From Streptomyces sp. RKAG293 (lineage in GTDB: Bacteria > Actinomycetota > Actinomycetes > Streptomycetales > Streptomycetaceae): 64,000 nt of DNA. Under the pieces are notes generated by a model. It was not told the origin of the DNA. It saw only the letters and a program-made list of their open reading frames with translations, and did no database searches. The stretch covers positions 4,997,501 through 5,061,500 of the forward strand of contig NZ_JAJOZB010000001.1 of the NCBI RefSeq assembly GCF_023701745.1. The letters run 5' to 3'. Made by a program: the position numbers and the translations under genes. This document shows positions 27,128-35,402 of the stretch, one piece after another (position 1 is the first letter of the stretch; the number at the start of each line of letters is the position of its first letter).

Positions 27128-27132
27128 GCGTA

Positions 27133-28260
27133 CTAGGAGAGGGTCGCGATCTGGGCGCGGACCTTGGTGGCGATCTCCGTCGGCAGCGGGGCGTAGCCGA
27201 TGCCGGAGAGGCCCTTCTGGCCGTCCTCGCTCGCGATGTAGGTGAGGAAGGACTTCGCGAGCTCGAGCGTGTCGGCCTTGTTGCCCTTGTCGCAGGCGAT
27301 CTCGTACGTGACGAGGGCCAGCGGGTAGGCGCCCTCGGCCTTCGTGTCGTAGGCGAGCTTCAGCGACAGGTCGGTGCCGGTGCCGGTGACCTTGGCCTCG
27401 GCGATGGCCTTGGAGGCGTTCTCCGAGCTGGCCGCGACGGGGGCAGCGGCGCCGGTGGCGAGCTTGACCGTCTGCAGGTTGTTCGCGGTGGCGAACGACA
27501 GCTCGAAGTAGCCGATGGTGCCCTCGGCCTGCTTCACGTTCGAGGCGATGTCGGCGGAGCCGGGGGCGGACTGGCCGCCCTTGCCCTTCCACGCCTTCGC
27601 GTGCTCGTAGGGCCACTCGGCCTTGGCCGTCGCGTTGAAGTACTTGGTCAGGTTGTCCGTGGTGCCCGAGTCCGTCGAGCGGTGGAACGCCTGGATGTTG
27701 CTGCTGGGGAGCTTGGCGGTCGGGTTGAGCTTCTTGATCGCCTCGTCGTCCCACTTGGTGATCGTCGAGTTGAAGATCTTCGCGAGGGTCGGCGCGTCCA
27801 GGACCAGGTTGTCGACGCCCGGCAGGTGGTAGCCGATCGCGATCGGGCCGCCGACCATCGGGAGGTCGATGCCCTGGCCGCCCTTGCAGATCGTCTTCGA
27901 GGCGGTGACCTCTTCGGGCTTCAGCGGGGAGTCGGAGCCCGCGATGCTGACGGCACCCTGGTTGAACTGGGTGACGCCCTCGCCCGAGGACGAGCTCTTG
28001 TAGTTGATGTTCGTGCCGGGGCACGCCGCCATGTAGTTCTTGACCCAGACGTCCATCGCGTTCTTCTGCGCGCTGGAGCCGGAGGCGAGCAGCTGGCCGC
28101 CCTTGGCGCAGGCGATGGAGCTCTTCGCGGCGTCGGAGGTCTTGGCGTCGCCGGGCGAAGTGTTGTTGTCGGAACCACAGGCGGTCAGGACCAACGCGCT
28201 GGAAACCGCGACCGCGCCGACGGTCAGGGCGCGCAGTCCGCTGTTACGGGAAAGCTTCAC
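27133..28260 (-). CDS. pstS: Phosphate-binding lipoprotein PstS
   Basis: A 375-residue phosphate-binding lipoprotein of the Pst importer. The signal ends in the lipobox VLTACGSDN. The family segment GSSAQKNAMDVW and the phosphate-contact region FHRSTDSGTTDN are present. The GTG at 28260 (VKLSRNSGL) is preferred over a frame 29 codons longer because GGAAGGAAC lies 8 nt upstream. A clear PHO box lies about 130-150 nt before the start, so expression is expected to be induced by PhoP at low phosphate. It heads pstSCAB. Confidence 0.97.
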   Translation of the reverse strand: MKLSRNSGLRALTVGAVAVSSALVLTACGSDNNTSPGDAKTSDAAKSSIACAKGGQLLASGSSAQKNAMDVWVKNYMAACPGTNINYKSSSSGEGVTQFNQGAVSIAGSDSPLKPEEVTASKTICKGGQGIDLPMVGGPIAIGYHLPGVDNLVLDAPTLAKIFNSTITKWDDEAIKKLNPTAKLPSSNIQAFHRSTDSGTTDNLTKYFNATAKAEWPYEHAKAWKGKGGQSAPGSADIASNVKQAEGTIGYFELSFATANNLQTVKLATGAAAPVAASSENASKAIAEAKVTGTGTDLSLKLAYDTKAEGAYPLALVTYEIACDKGNKADTLELAKSFLTYIASEDGQKGLSGIGYAPLPTEIATKVRAQIATLS

Positions 28261-28391
28261 CTTCTGTGTTCCTTCCAGGAGCCCGCCGGTGGACGGCGAA
28301 GCAGAGGTATGGAGGTCTGCATCCACCCGGCGCAGCGTGATGCTCACCGGTAAGGCCGAAATTAGGCAGGGGAAGTGAATCGACCAACGGG

Positions 28392-28413
28392 AGAGGGTGA
28401 ACGCAAGGTGAAC
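28392..28413 (-). promoter_or_regulatory. PHO box (PhoP binding site) of pstS
   Basis: Read on the minus strand, two 11-bp direct repeat units, GTTCACCTTGC and GTTCACCCTCT, sit exactly 11 nt apart. Both carry the invariant GTTCACC core of the Streptomyces PHO box (direct repeats near GTTCACC). Confidence 0.92.
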
Positions 28414-28544
28414 CTCGTCTATCAGTGCGGGGCGGGCTGTCGCCGATGCCGCTCCGCGGGGCCCGAGGGATTCCTGTGACGCATGGTGTCGACCCGGGAA
28501 AGCCCTGGTCAGAGTTGGTCAGGGCTGGTCGGGGGGCGGGCCGG

Positions 28545-28988
28545 CTACCGCCGCCGGGCGGCGCCGGGCCGGATGGCCCGCAGCATGGCGTCGACGAGCG
28601 GGCGGTCGCGTTCGTGGGTGAGACGGTTGCGTGCCGCCGCCGGGGGGAGCCAGATGAGCCGGTCGACCTCGTCATTGACGGCGAAGGTGCCGCTGACGGC
28701 CTCGGCGGCCCAGTAGCGGACCTCCTTGGGGCGTCCGTCGGCGAGATAGCGGGCGGTCGGCAGCGGCGCGCCGAGCACGCACTCCATGCCGGTCTCCTCG
28801 CGGACCTCCCGCAGCGCGGCGGCCACCGGGTCCTCACCGCGTTTGAGCTTGCCCTTCGGGTGCGACCAGTCGTCGTACTTGGGGCGGTGGATCAGCGCGA
28901 TCTCCACGCCGTCGTCATGGGGCGAACGGCGCCAGAGGACCGCGCCGGCGGCCAGGACGGGGGATGGCTCCCCCGGGGAACGCAGCAT
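28545..28988 (-). CDS. NUDIX hydrolase (MutT-like)
   Basis: A 147-residue NUDIX enzyme. The box GX5EX7REUXEEXGU is intact (GKLKRGEDPVAAALREVREETGM, about residues 45-67). These enzymes hydrolyse nucleoside diphosphates linked to another group, such as 8-oxo-dGTP or diadenosine polyphosphates. It lacks the histidine-phosphatase domain found in the mycobacterial MutT1 fusion. It follows a CHAD protein and ppk on the same strand (6 nt gap), so polyphosphate or nucleotide-polyphosphate turnover is a reasonable guess, though the substrate is not provable here. Confidence 0.92.
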   Translation of the reverse strand: MLRSPGEPSPVLAAGAVLWRRSPHDDGVEIALIHRPKYDDWSHPKGKLKRGEDPVAAALREVREETGMECVLGAPLPTARYLADGRPKEVRYWAAEAVSGTFAVNDEVDRLIWLPPAAARNRLTHERDRPLVDAMLRAIRPGAARRR

Positions 28989-28994
28989 CGTGGC

Positions 28995-30218
28995 TCACCT
29001 CGAACCGGGGACGGCGGGGGTAACGGGGACAGCTGAGACAACTGGGACGGCTGGGACGGCGCCGGACGGCACCGAGGTGCGCTGCCAGAGCCGGGCGAAG
29101 GCGAAGCGGGCCGCCTCGACCTCCTGGCGCTGGTCGGCGTGGAGCACGCCCAGCGCGTACGCGGTGGCCGGGGCGATCCGCGGGGTGCGGGCGGCGGTCG
29201 CCACGGCGTTGGCGGACTCGGCGGCCTCCCGGTGCCCCTCCAGCAGCCGGGCCGCGGTCTTGAGCCGGTCGTGCAGGCTCTCACCGGTGCCAGCAGCGGC
29301 ATCCCGGGCGGCGTCGGAGCCGCTCGAGCCGTGGGCGGCGGGTTCGTCCGGTGGGCAGACCTCGGCGGCGTAGCGGCTGAGCCGCAGCAGGGTGCGGGCC
29401 TGGTGCCACGGTGCGTCCTGCAGGTCGCTGGTCAGCTCCGGGCCGAGCGCGGCGCGCACGGCGTCCGCGTTGTACGGGTGTCCGGCGCGCGCCAGCGGCA
29501 GCGCGGCCGCCGCCTCGGAGAGCCGGTGGTGCGCCAGCCCCGCGAGCGGGGGCAGCCGCACGGCGGCGGGTGCGTCGGCCGCCGCGGTCAGCGGCACCTC
29601 GGAGGCCAGTACGGCCACGGCGTCGGCCACCGCGTGGAACCGCGACGAGCCCAGCGCCTGCAGTGCGGCGGAGTGCGCCCGGGTGCGCGCCAGCGTCAGC
29701 TGCCGTTCCAGCAGCGCGCCCGCGCGGGCCGCCCCGACGGCCAGCGGCCCCTGCGTGCCGATGGCGGGCTCCGCGGGCAGGGCCGGGTCGTCGGGATTGC
29801 CGGGGTCGCCCGTGTCGAGGGCCGGCTGGTCGGGTTCCGAGGCCAGCCGGTGCAGGGCGGACAGCAGCCGGGCGAGCCGGGCCGCGTACTGGTGCTCATG
29901 GGCCAGGGACGTCGAGACCCAGCCGAGCTCGGTGCGCAGCGGATCGGCCCAGCCCGGGTCGGTGAGCGTGCCGTACGTGTGCAGGGTCGCGGCGATCCGG
30001 CGGGCGGACCGGCGCAGCAGCAGGCCGGCGGCCTCCTCGTCCTCGGCGCGCAGGCTGAGCGCGCGCAAAAACGTGGACGCCTGCTCATGGAGGTAGCCGG
30101 AGACCACCTCCCCGGCGCTCAGCGCGCCGAGGGCGGCCGCGCCGGCCGGCTTCCCGTCGAGGACGATTGCCGGCTGGCCGGCCTGGGCGTACGCGGTGTC
30201 ACGGTGTCGCTGGGCCAC
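28995..30218 (-). CDS. CHAD-domain protein
   Basis: A 407-residue, helix-rich, Ala/Arg/His-rich protein of the CHAD family, whose members bind inorganic polyphosphate. CHAD features are the paired helical repeats with conserved His/Arg/Lys, for example VSGYLHEQASTFLRAL near the start and LRRSARRIAATLHTYG soon after. The GTG at 30218 has GGAGG 7 nt upstream and lies inside the 3' end of ppk (20-nt overlap). The operon ppk-CHAD-NUDIX makes a polyphosphate role very likely. The protein could anchor PPK to granules or tune its activity. Confidence 0.88.
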   Translation of the reverse strand: MAQRHRDTAYAQAGQPAIVLDGKPAGAAALGALSAGEVVSGYLHEQASTFLRALSLRAEDEEAAGLLLRRSARRIAATLHTYGTLTDPGWADPLRTELGWVSTSLAHEHQYAARLARLLSALHRLASEPDQPALDTGDPGNPDDPALPAEPAIGTQGPLAVGAARAGALLERQLTLARTRAHSAALQALGSSRFHAVADAVAVLASEVPLTAAADAPAAVRLPPLAGLAHHRLSEAAAALPLARAGHPYNADAVRAALGPELTSDLQDAPWHQARTLLRLSRYAAEVCPPDEPAAHGSSGSDAARDAAAGTGESLHDRLKTAARLLEGHREAAESANAVATAARTPRIAPATAYALGVLHADQRQEVEAARFAFARLWQRTSVPSGAVPAVPVVSAVPVTPAVPGSR

Positions 30219-32403
30219 GCCGGCGCCTCCGGGCGTCGATGAGCATCTCCTGGACATTGCGCAGCGGCTGGCCGTCGGGGCCGGTGCCGTGCCGGGTCCA
30301 GTTCCCGTCCGCCGCGAGGTGCCAGGACGCGGTGTCGTCCGCGGTCCCGGTCTCCAGCAGGCGGTTGAGGGTGGCGCGGTGGGCCGGGTCGGCGACCCTG
30401 ACCAGCGCCTCGATGCGGCGGTCGAGGTTACGGTGCATCATGTCGGCGCTGCCGAACCAGACTTCGGGTTCGCCACCGTTGCCGAAGATGAACACCCTGG
30501 AGTGTTCGAGGAACCGGCCCAGGGTGCTGCGGACCCGGATGTTCTCCGAGAGTCCGGCGACACCCGGCCGGACCGCGCAGATGCCGCGTACCCATATGTC
30601 GACGGGCACACCGGCCTGCGAGGCGCGGTAGAGGGCGTCGATGATTCCTTCGTCGACGATGGAGTTGAGCTTCATGCGGATGTACGCGGGGCGCCCGGCC
30701 CGGTGGTGGGTGATCTCCTCCATGATCCGGGAGACCAGGCCGTCACGGAGGTTGCGGGGCGCGACCAGCAGCCGGTTGTAGACCTCGCGGCGCGAGTAGC
30801 CCGACAGCCGGTTGAACAGGTGCGAGAGGTCCGCGCCGACCTGCGGGTCGGCGGTGAGCAGCCCCAGGTCCTCGTAGAGCCGTGCGGTCTTGGGGTGGTA
30901 GTTGCCGGTGCCGATGTGGCTGTAGCGGCGCAGCGTGTCGCCCTCCTGGCGGACCACGAGCGACAGCTTGCAGTGCGTCTTCAGCCCTACCAGGCCGTAG
31001 ACGACGTGGCAGCCCGCCTCTTCCAGCTTCCGGGCCCACTTGATGTTGGCCTGCTCGTCGAAGCGGGCCTTGATCTCGACGAGGACGAGGACCTGCTTGC
31101 CCGCCTCGGCCGCGTCGATGAGCGCGTCCACGATCGGGGAGTCGCCGGAGGTGCGGTACAGCGTCTGCTTGATCGCCAGTACGTCCGGGTCGGCCGCCGC
31201 CTGGTCCAGGAAGGTCTGGACGGAGGTCGAGAAGGAGTCGTACGGGTGGTGCAGCAGCACATCGCGTTCGCGCAGCGCCGCGAAGATGTCGGGCGCCGAC
31301 GCCGATTCGACCTCGGCCAGGTCGCGGTGGGTGCCGGCGATGTACTTGGGGTACTTCAGCTCCGGCCGGTCCAGGCCCGCTATCGCGAACAGCCCGGTCA
31401 GGTCGAGCGGGCCGGGCAGCGGATAGACCTCGGTGTGCTTCATCTTCAGCTCGTGCACGAGCAGGTCGAGCACCCGCGGAGCAATCGATTCTTCCACTTC
31501 GAGGCGCACCGGCGGCCCGAAGCGGCGCCGCATCAGTTCCCGCTCCAGGGCCTGGAGCAGGTTCTCGGTGTCGTCCTCCTCCACCTCCAGGTCCTCGTTG
31601 CGGGTGACCCGGAACATGTGGTGGTCCAGGACCTCCATCCCGGGGAAGAGCTCCTCCAGGTGCGCGGCGATGACGTCTTCCAGCGGGACGTAGCGCTGCG
31701 GGCTCGCCTCGAGGAAGCGGGAGAGGATCGGCGGCACCTTCACCCGGGCGAAGTGCTCGTGCCCGGAGACCGGGTTGCGGACGACGACGGCCAGGTTCAG
31801 GGACAGGCCGGAGATGTACGGGAACGGGTGCGCCGGGTCGACGGCCAGCGGCGTCAGCACGGGGAAGATCTGCTGGCGGAAGAGGGTGAACAGGCGGGCC
31901 TGCTCCTTCTCCGTGAGCTCCGCCCAGCGGATGACGTGTATGCCCTCGTCGGCCAGCTGCGGTGCGATGTCGTTCTGGAAGCAGGCGGCGTGCCGGGCCA
32001 TGAGCTCGCGGGACCGGGTGAGGATCAGGTCCAGTACGTCGCGGGGCTGCAGGCCGGAGGCCGAACGGGTGGCGACACCCGTCGCCATGCGGCGCTTGAG
32101 ACCGGCGACGCGGACCATGAAGAACTCGTCGAGGTTGCTGGCGAAGATCGCGAGGAAGTTAGCCCGTTCGAGGAGCGGCGTGGCCGGGTCCTCGGCGAGT
32201 TCCAGCACGCGTTCGTTGAACGCGAGCCAGCTGCGCTCCCGGTCCAGGAAGCGGCCCTGGGGGAGATCACCGTCGGCTTCACCCTCGGTGGCGGGGCCGA
32301 CGGCGGCCTCCACGTCCGGGACGACCTGGGGGCGGAATGCGGTGCTGACCGTGCCTGCCGCTTTGGGCTGACCGGGGACACCGGGTTGATTCATCGAGGC
32401 CAT
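30199..32403 (-). CDS. ppk: Polyphosphate kinase PPK1
   Basis: A protein of about 734 residues that reversibly makes inorganic polyphosphate from ATP. It contains the N-terminal PPK domain (RFLDRERSWLAFNERVLELA), a middle domain and two C-terminal PLD-like domains. The autophosphorylated His lies in the SHIGTGNYHPKTARLYEDLGL region. The ATG at 32403 is preferred because AGGAGG lies about 10 nt upstream. The frame stays open to an ATG at 32574 that would add 57 proline-rich residues, giving 791, nearer the reported length in S. lividans as I recall it. It overlaps the CHAD gene and is probably under the phosphate regulon. Confidence 0.96.
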   Translation of the reverse strand: MASMNQPGVPGQPKAAGTVSTAFRPQVVPDVEAAVGPATEGEADGDLPQGRFLDRERSWLAFNERVLELAEDPATPLLERANFLAIFASNLDEFFMVRVAGLKRRMATGVATRSASGLQPRDVLDLILTRSRELMARHAACFQNDIAPQLADEGIHVIRWAELTEKEQARLFTLFRQQIFPVLTPLAVDPAHPFPYISGLSLNLAVVVRNPVSGHEHFARVKVPPILSRFLEASPQRYVPLEDVIAAHLEELFPGMEVLDHHMFRVTRNEDLEVEEDDTENLLQALERELMRRRFGPPVRLEVEESIAPRVLDLLVHELKMKHTEVYPLPGPLDLTGLFAIAGLDRPELKYPKYIAGTHRDLAEVESASAPDIFAALRERDVLLHHPYDSFSTSVQTFLDQAAADPDVLAIKQTLYRTSGDSPIVDALIDAAEAGKQVLVLVEIKARFDEQANIKWARKLEEAGCHVVYGLVGLKTHCKLSLVVRQEGDTLRRYSHIGTGNYHPKTARLYEDLGLLTADPQVGADLSHLFNRLSGYSRREVYNRLLVAPRNLRDGLVSRIMEEITHHRAGRPAYIRMKLNSIVDEGIIDALYRASQAGVPVDIWVRGICAVRPGVAGLSENIRVRSTLGRFLEHSRVFIFGNGGEPEVWFGSADMMHRNLDRRIEALVRVADPAHRATLNRLLETGTADDTASWHLAADGNWTRHGTGPDGQPLRNVQEMLIDARRRRRGPATP

Positions 32404-32739
32404 GGAGTACGAGCCCTCCTCCGGTTCCGGCACGTCGAACACGTCGTACGGCCTGCCGGGTGCCCTCGGGGAGCGCCCTGGCGCCGTCCGTTCATTGTCC
32501 CGTGCCGAACGGGAAAGCGGCAGGTCGGGCGGTGGGGGGTGCTGCGGCTTGGGGGGAGGGGCAGCGGGCTGCATTCCGTGATGCTCGCAAGCCAGTCTGA
32601 ATCAGCGGTAACGAGAACATGACGGGCCGGACAGCGGGGGGCGACTCCGTGGTGCACAAAGTCTCAGTACCGGCTCGGAACGATTCCGGTCCGGTGTCGG
32701 GCGGGCCGGGAGGACGGCGGTGCGGTACCTCCGGATCGC

Positions 32740-32832
32740 GTGCGGTACCTCGGGCTCAGCTCTCCGTGCGGTACCTCGGGCCCAGCTCTCCGTCCGCTAC
32801 CTCGGGCTCAGCTCTCCGTGCGGTACATCAGG
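32740..32832. repeat. 26-bp tandem repeat spanning the mshD stop codon
   Basis: Three full copies of a 26-bp unit (GTGCGGTACCTCGGGCTCAG followed by CTCTCC; 32740-32765, 32766-32791, 32792-32817) plus 15 bp of a fourth. The fourth copy and the end of the third lie inside the last codons and stop of mshD (stop at 32808-32810). The others are downstream copies of that gene end. Confidence 0.92.
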
Positions 32833-33737
32833 TCCGTCTCATGGGTCGTGAAGCCCAGCCGCTCGTAGACGGTGACGGCCGGGATGTTGTCCGCGTCCAC
32901 GTAGAGCATCGCGGTGGGCAGCTTCTCCTGGTCCGCGAGGTGCCGCAGGCCGATCGCGGTGAGCGCCTTGCCCAGGCCGCTGCCCTGCTCGTCCGGGTGG
33001 ACGCCGACGACGTACACCTCGCCGAGCCGGTCGGCGCGGTGCACCTTCGTCCAGTGGAAGCCGACGACGTCATCCCCGCGGACCGCGAGGAAGAAGCCCG
33101 CCGGGTCGAACCACGGCTCGGCCTTGCGGTCGTCCAGGTCACGCTGGGTGAGCGAGCCCTGCTCGGGGTGATGGGCGAACGCGGCGGCGTTCACCGCCAG
33201 CCAGGCGGCGTCGTCCTGCCCGGGGACGAAGGTCCGTACGGTGATGCCCGCCGGGATCACCGGCTCCGGCAGCGCGGGACCGCCGTCGAGCGGGCGGCGC
33301 AGCTGCCGCAGCTCCCGGAACAGGCTCAGCCCGAGCTGTACGGCCAGGTGCCGGGCGGCCGGGTGGCCGCCGTGCGCCCACACCCGCAGCCGCTTGCCGC
33401 TGGTGTCGAGCAGCGCCCGGCCGAGCGCCTGGCCGTGGCCGTGCGCGCGGCGGGAGGCGCTGATGAGGAATTCGGCGGCGGGCGGTTCGACCGGATCGGT
33501 GTCCTCGAGCTGCCCGTAGCCGGCCAGCTCGTCGCCCACGTACAGCAGCAGGTGCCGCACACCGGGGCGCGCGCCGCCGCGCAGATTGAGCCGGCCCTGC
33601 TCGGAGACCGCCCACTGCCCGTCGCTCGCCGCCGCCTCGCCGAGGAGCGCGAGGACGTCCCGCGCGGTGTCGGGCGCGAGCGCGTCCACGGTCTCGATCC
33701 GGCGGGTGGGCGTGCTGGGCTGCGCGGCGTCGGTCAT
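32808..33737 (-). CDS. mshD: Mycothiol synthase MshD
   Basis: A 309-residue enzyme that acetylates Cys-GlcN-Ins with acetyl-CoA in the last step of mycothiol synthesis, the main low-molecular-weight thiol of actinobacteria. It is made of two GNAT domains. The active C-terminal one shows the acetyl-CoA loop VHPDEQGSGLGKALT and LYVDADNIPAVTVYERLGF. The ATG at 33737 gives MTDAAQPSTPTRR. A longer open frame upstream is G/C noise. Its last codons form the template of a 26-bp tandem array downstream. It is monocistronic by position. Confidence 0.96.
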   Translation of the reverse strand: MTDAAQPSTPTRRIETVDALAPDTARDVLALLGEAAASDGQWAVSEQGRLNLRGGARPGVRHLLLYVGDELAGYGQLEDTDPVEPPAAEFLISASRRAHGHGQALGRALLDTSGKRLRVWAHGGHPAARHLAVQLGLSLFRELRQLRRPLDGGPALPEPVIPAGITVRTFVPGQDDAAWLAVNAAAFAHHPEQGSLTQRDLDDRKAEPWFDPAGFFLAVRGDDVVGFHWTKVHRADRLGEVYVVGVHPDEQGSGLGKALTAIGLRHLADQEKLPTAMLYVDADNIPAVTVYERLGFTTHETDLMYRTES

Positions 33738-33801
33738 GAACCCGAGCGTAGAGCCTGTCCGGCGGATAGTGGGGGCCCAGGCGTCGCCTGGCGGACGGGT
33801 G

Positions 33802-33820
33802 CCCCCGCCGGAGGCGGGGG
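33802..33820 (-). terminator. Hairpin downstream of the MFS gene
   Basis: CCCCCGCC (33802-33809) and GGCGGGGG (33813-33820) form an 8-bp stem with loop GGA, 22 nt after the MFS stop on the minus strand and before mshD. There is no T tract. It probably ends the MFS transcript. Confidence 0.6.
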
Positions 33821-33841
33821 AAGGCCTGCCAGGCTCCCTCG

Positions 33842-35194
33842 TCACCGCTGGGAGGGCTCCCCAGCACCTGCGAACGCGGTGGTATCCGCCGTGGACAGGT
33901 CCGCTTCGCCGGCCACCGGGTCACGGGACGGAACGAGGACGGCCGCGACGCAGGCCGCGGCCCCGGCGACGGCGAAGCCGGGCCAGTAGCCGGCGTCGGT
34001 GATCAGGGCGCCGATGACGGGCGGGACCAGGGCGGCCGTCAGGTTCTGGCCGGTGTTGTGGATGCCCAGCGCGCGCCCGGACCAGGCGGGCCCGGCGCCC
34101 TCGGCGGTGGCCGTGAAGGACAGCCCGTTGGTGCTGGCCGTGATGCCGATGGCCAGGACCAGGGCGACGTCGGTGAGGGGGGAGGGGAAGGCCGCGGTCA
34201 GCGCGGTGGCCCCGATGACCGCGGCGGTGATCAGGGCGAGCTGCCGCATCGGCCGCATCCGGCTGCCGACCCGGTCCGACCAGCGGCCCACGACGATCCG
34301 GGAGACCGCGCCCAGCCCCTGGCCCAGCGCCACCAGCTGCCCGGCCGCGACCGGCGACCAGCCGCGTGCGTCGACCAGCAGCACCAGCGCGAAGGCGCCC
34401 GCCGTGAACTGCGGGACGACCAGCAGCGCGCCGGAGCCGTGGATGCGCCACAGCACCCTCGAACCGCGGTACGGATTGGCGGTACGGACGGCCGTGCCCG
34501 CGCTCCTCGCGGCGCGGGCCGGGTCGGCGGCGAACACGGCGATCAGGACCGCGATCACCCCGCAGACCACGGCGAGGAACGCGATCGCGCCCCGCACCCC
34601 GTACGCGGCGGCGATCGGCGGCATGGTCAGCGCCGCCATCGCCATCCCGAGCGGCGTGGAGGTCTGCCGGATGCCCATGGCCAGCCCGCGCTCCCCGGTG
34701 CCGAACCAGCCCATCACTAGCCGGCCGCTCGCCGAGTAGACGGAGGCCGAGGCCGCGCCCGCCAGGGCGAGGACCAGGCCGAACGCCGTCATGGGGCCGA
34801 TCGTCGTGGCCACCCCGAGCAGCACCGCCGCCAGCCCCAGCCCCGAGGAGATGACGACGCGCTCGCCCCAGCGGTCGGCGGCGGCGCCCCAGGCGATCAG
34901 GGCCAGCACCAGCCCCGCCGTCGGGCAGGCGGCCAGCAGGCCGACCTGCGTGAGGGTGAGGTGCTCAGCGGAGCGCAGCTCGTCGGCGAGGGACGGGATC
35001 GCGTAGACGAACGCGCAGGCCGAGGTCTGCGCGGCGGTCCCCAGGGCGAGCATCAGCCAGCGCTTCGCGTGCGGGGGCGTCAGCGGGGCCTCAGCTGGGA
35101 CGTCCGGGCCGGTGGCTGAGGGGAGTTGGGCGTCTGCATCGCTGGGTGCGCCTCCTCGGTCGGTGGTGCACACAACTATGCCGCCGTACTGCAT
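33842..35194 (-). CDS. MFS transporter
   Basis: A protein of about 450 residues with twelve predicted membrane spans, typical of the major facilitator superfamily. The loop 2-3 signature is GAAADRWGERVV and a second-half equivalent is GRWSDRVGSRMRP. The N-terminus is uncertain. ATG 35194 (MQYGGIVVCTT) is the best candidate although no ribosome site precedes it. The frame continues to 35362. A GAGGAGG inside the first codons is followed only by an out-of-frame ATG. Substrate is unknown. It diverges from the secreted 5'-nucleotidase. Confidence 0.85.
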   Translation of the reverse strand: MQYGGIVVCTTDRGGAPSDADAQLPSATGPDVPAEAPLTPPHAKRWLMLALGTAAQTSACAFVYAIPSLADELRSAEHLTLTQVGLLAACPTAGLVLALIAWGAAADRWGERVVISSGLGLAAVLLGVATTIGPMTAFGLVLALAGAASASVYSASGRLVMGWFGTGERGLAMGIRQTSTPLGMAMAALTMPPIAAAYGVRGAIAFLAVVCGVIAVLIAVFAADPARAARSAGTAVRTANPYRGSRVLWRIHGSGALLVVPQFTAGAFALVLLVDARGWSPVAAGQLVALGQGLGAVSRIVVGRWSDRVGSRMRPMRQLALITAAVIGATALTAAFPSPLTDVALVLAIGITASTNGLSFTATAEGAGPAWSGRALGIHNTGQNLTAALVPPVIGALITDAGYWPGFAVAGAAACVAAVLVPSRDPVAGEADLSTADTTAFAGAGEPSQR

Positions 35195-35402
35195 GCTGAG
35201 ACAGGGTGTTTCGCATACTGGGACGATGAGCCGGAGGGTGGAGGGAGGAGCGACGGCCGGCCGCCGGAGCTCCGCGGAGTTCCGCGAGTCGAAATCAGCT
35301 TTTAACCCTCGAACGCCTGTCGCGCTACGCGCGTTGACCCTAGGCTCCCCCAAATCGGCCACACCTGGACGGCTCTTTACCTTGAGGACTCAGAGGGAAC
35401 CC

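Noticed and set aside
30196..32622. An 808-codon plus-strand frame over ppk
   Set aside because: It is antisense GC-bias frame. PPK motifs are unambiguous on the minus strand.
32588..32625. A PHO box in front of ppk
   Set aside because: Only a very degenerate GTTCTCGTTACC-like sequence is present, with no second unit at 11-nt spacing.
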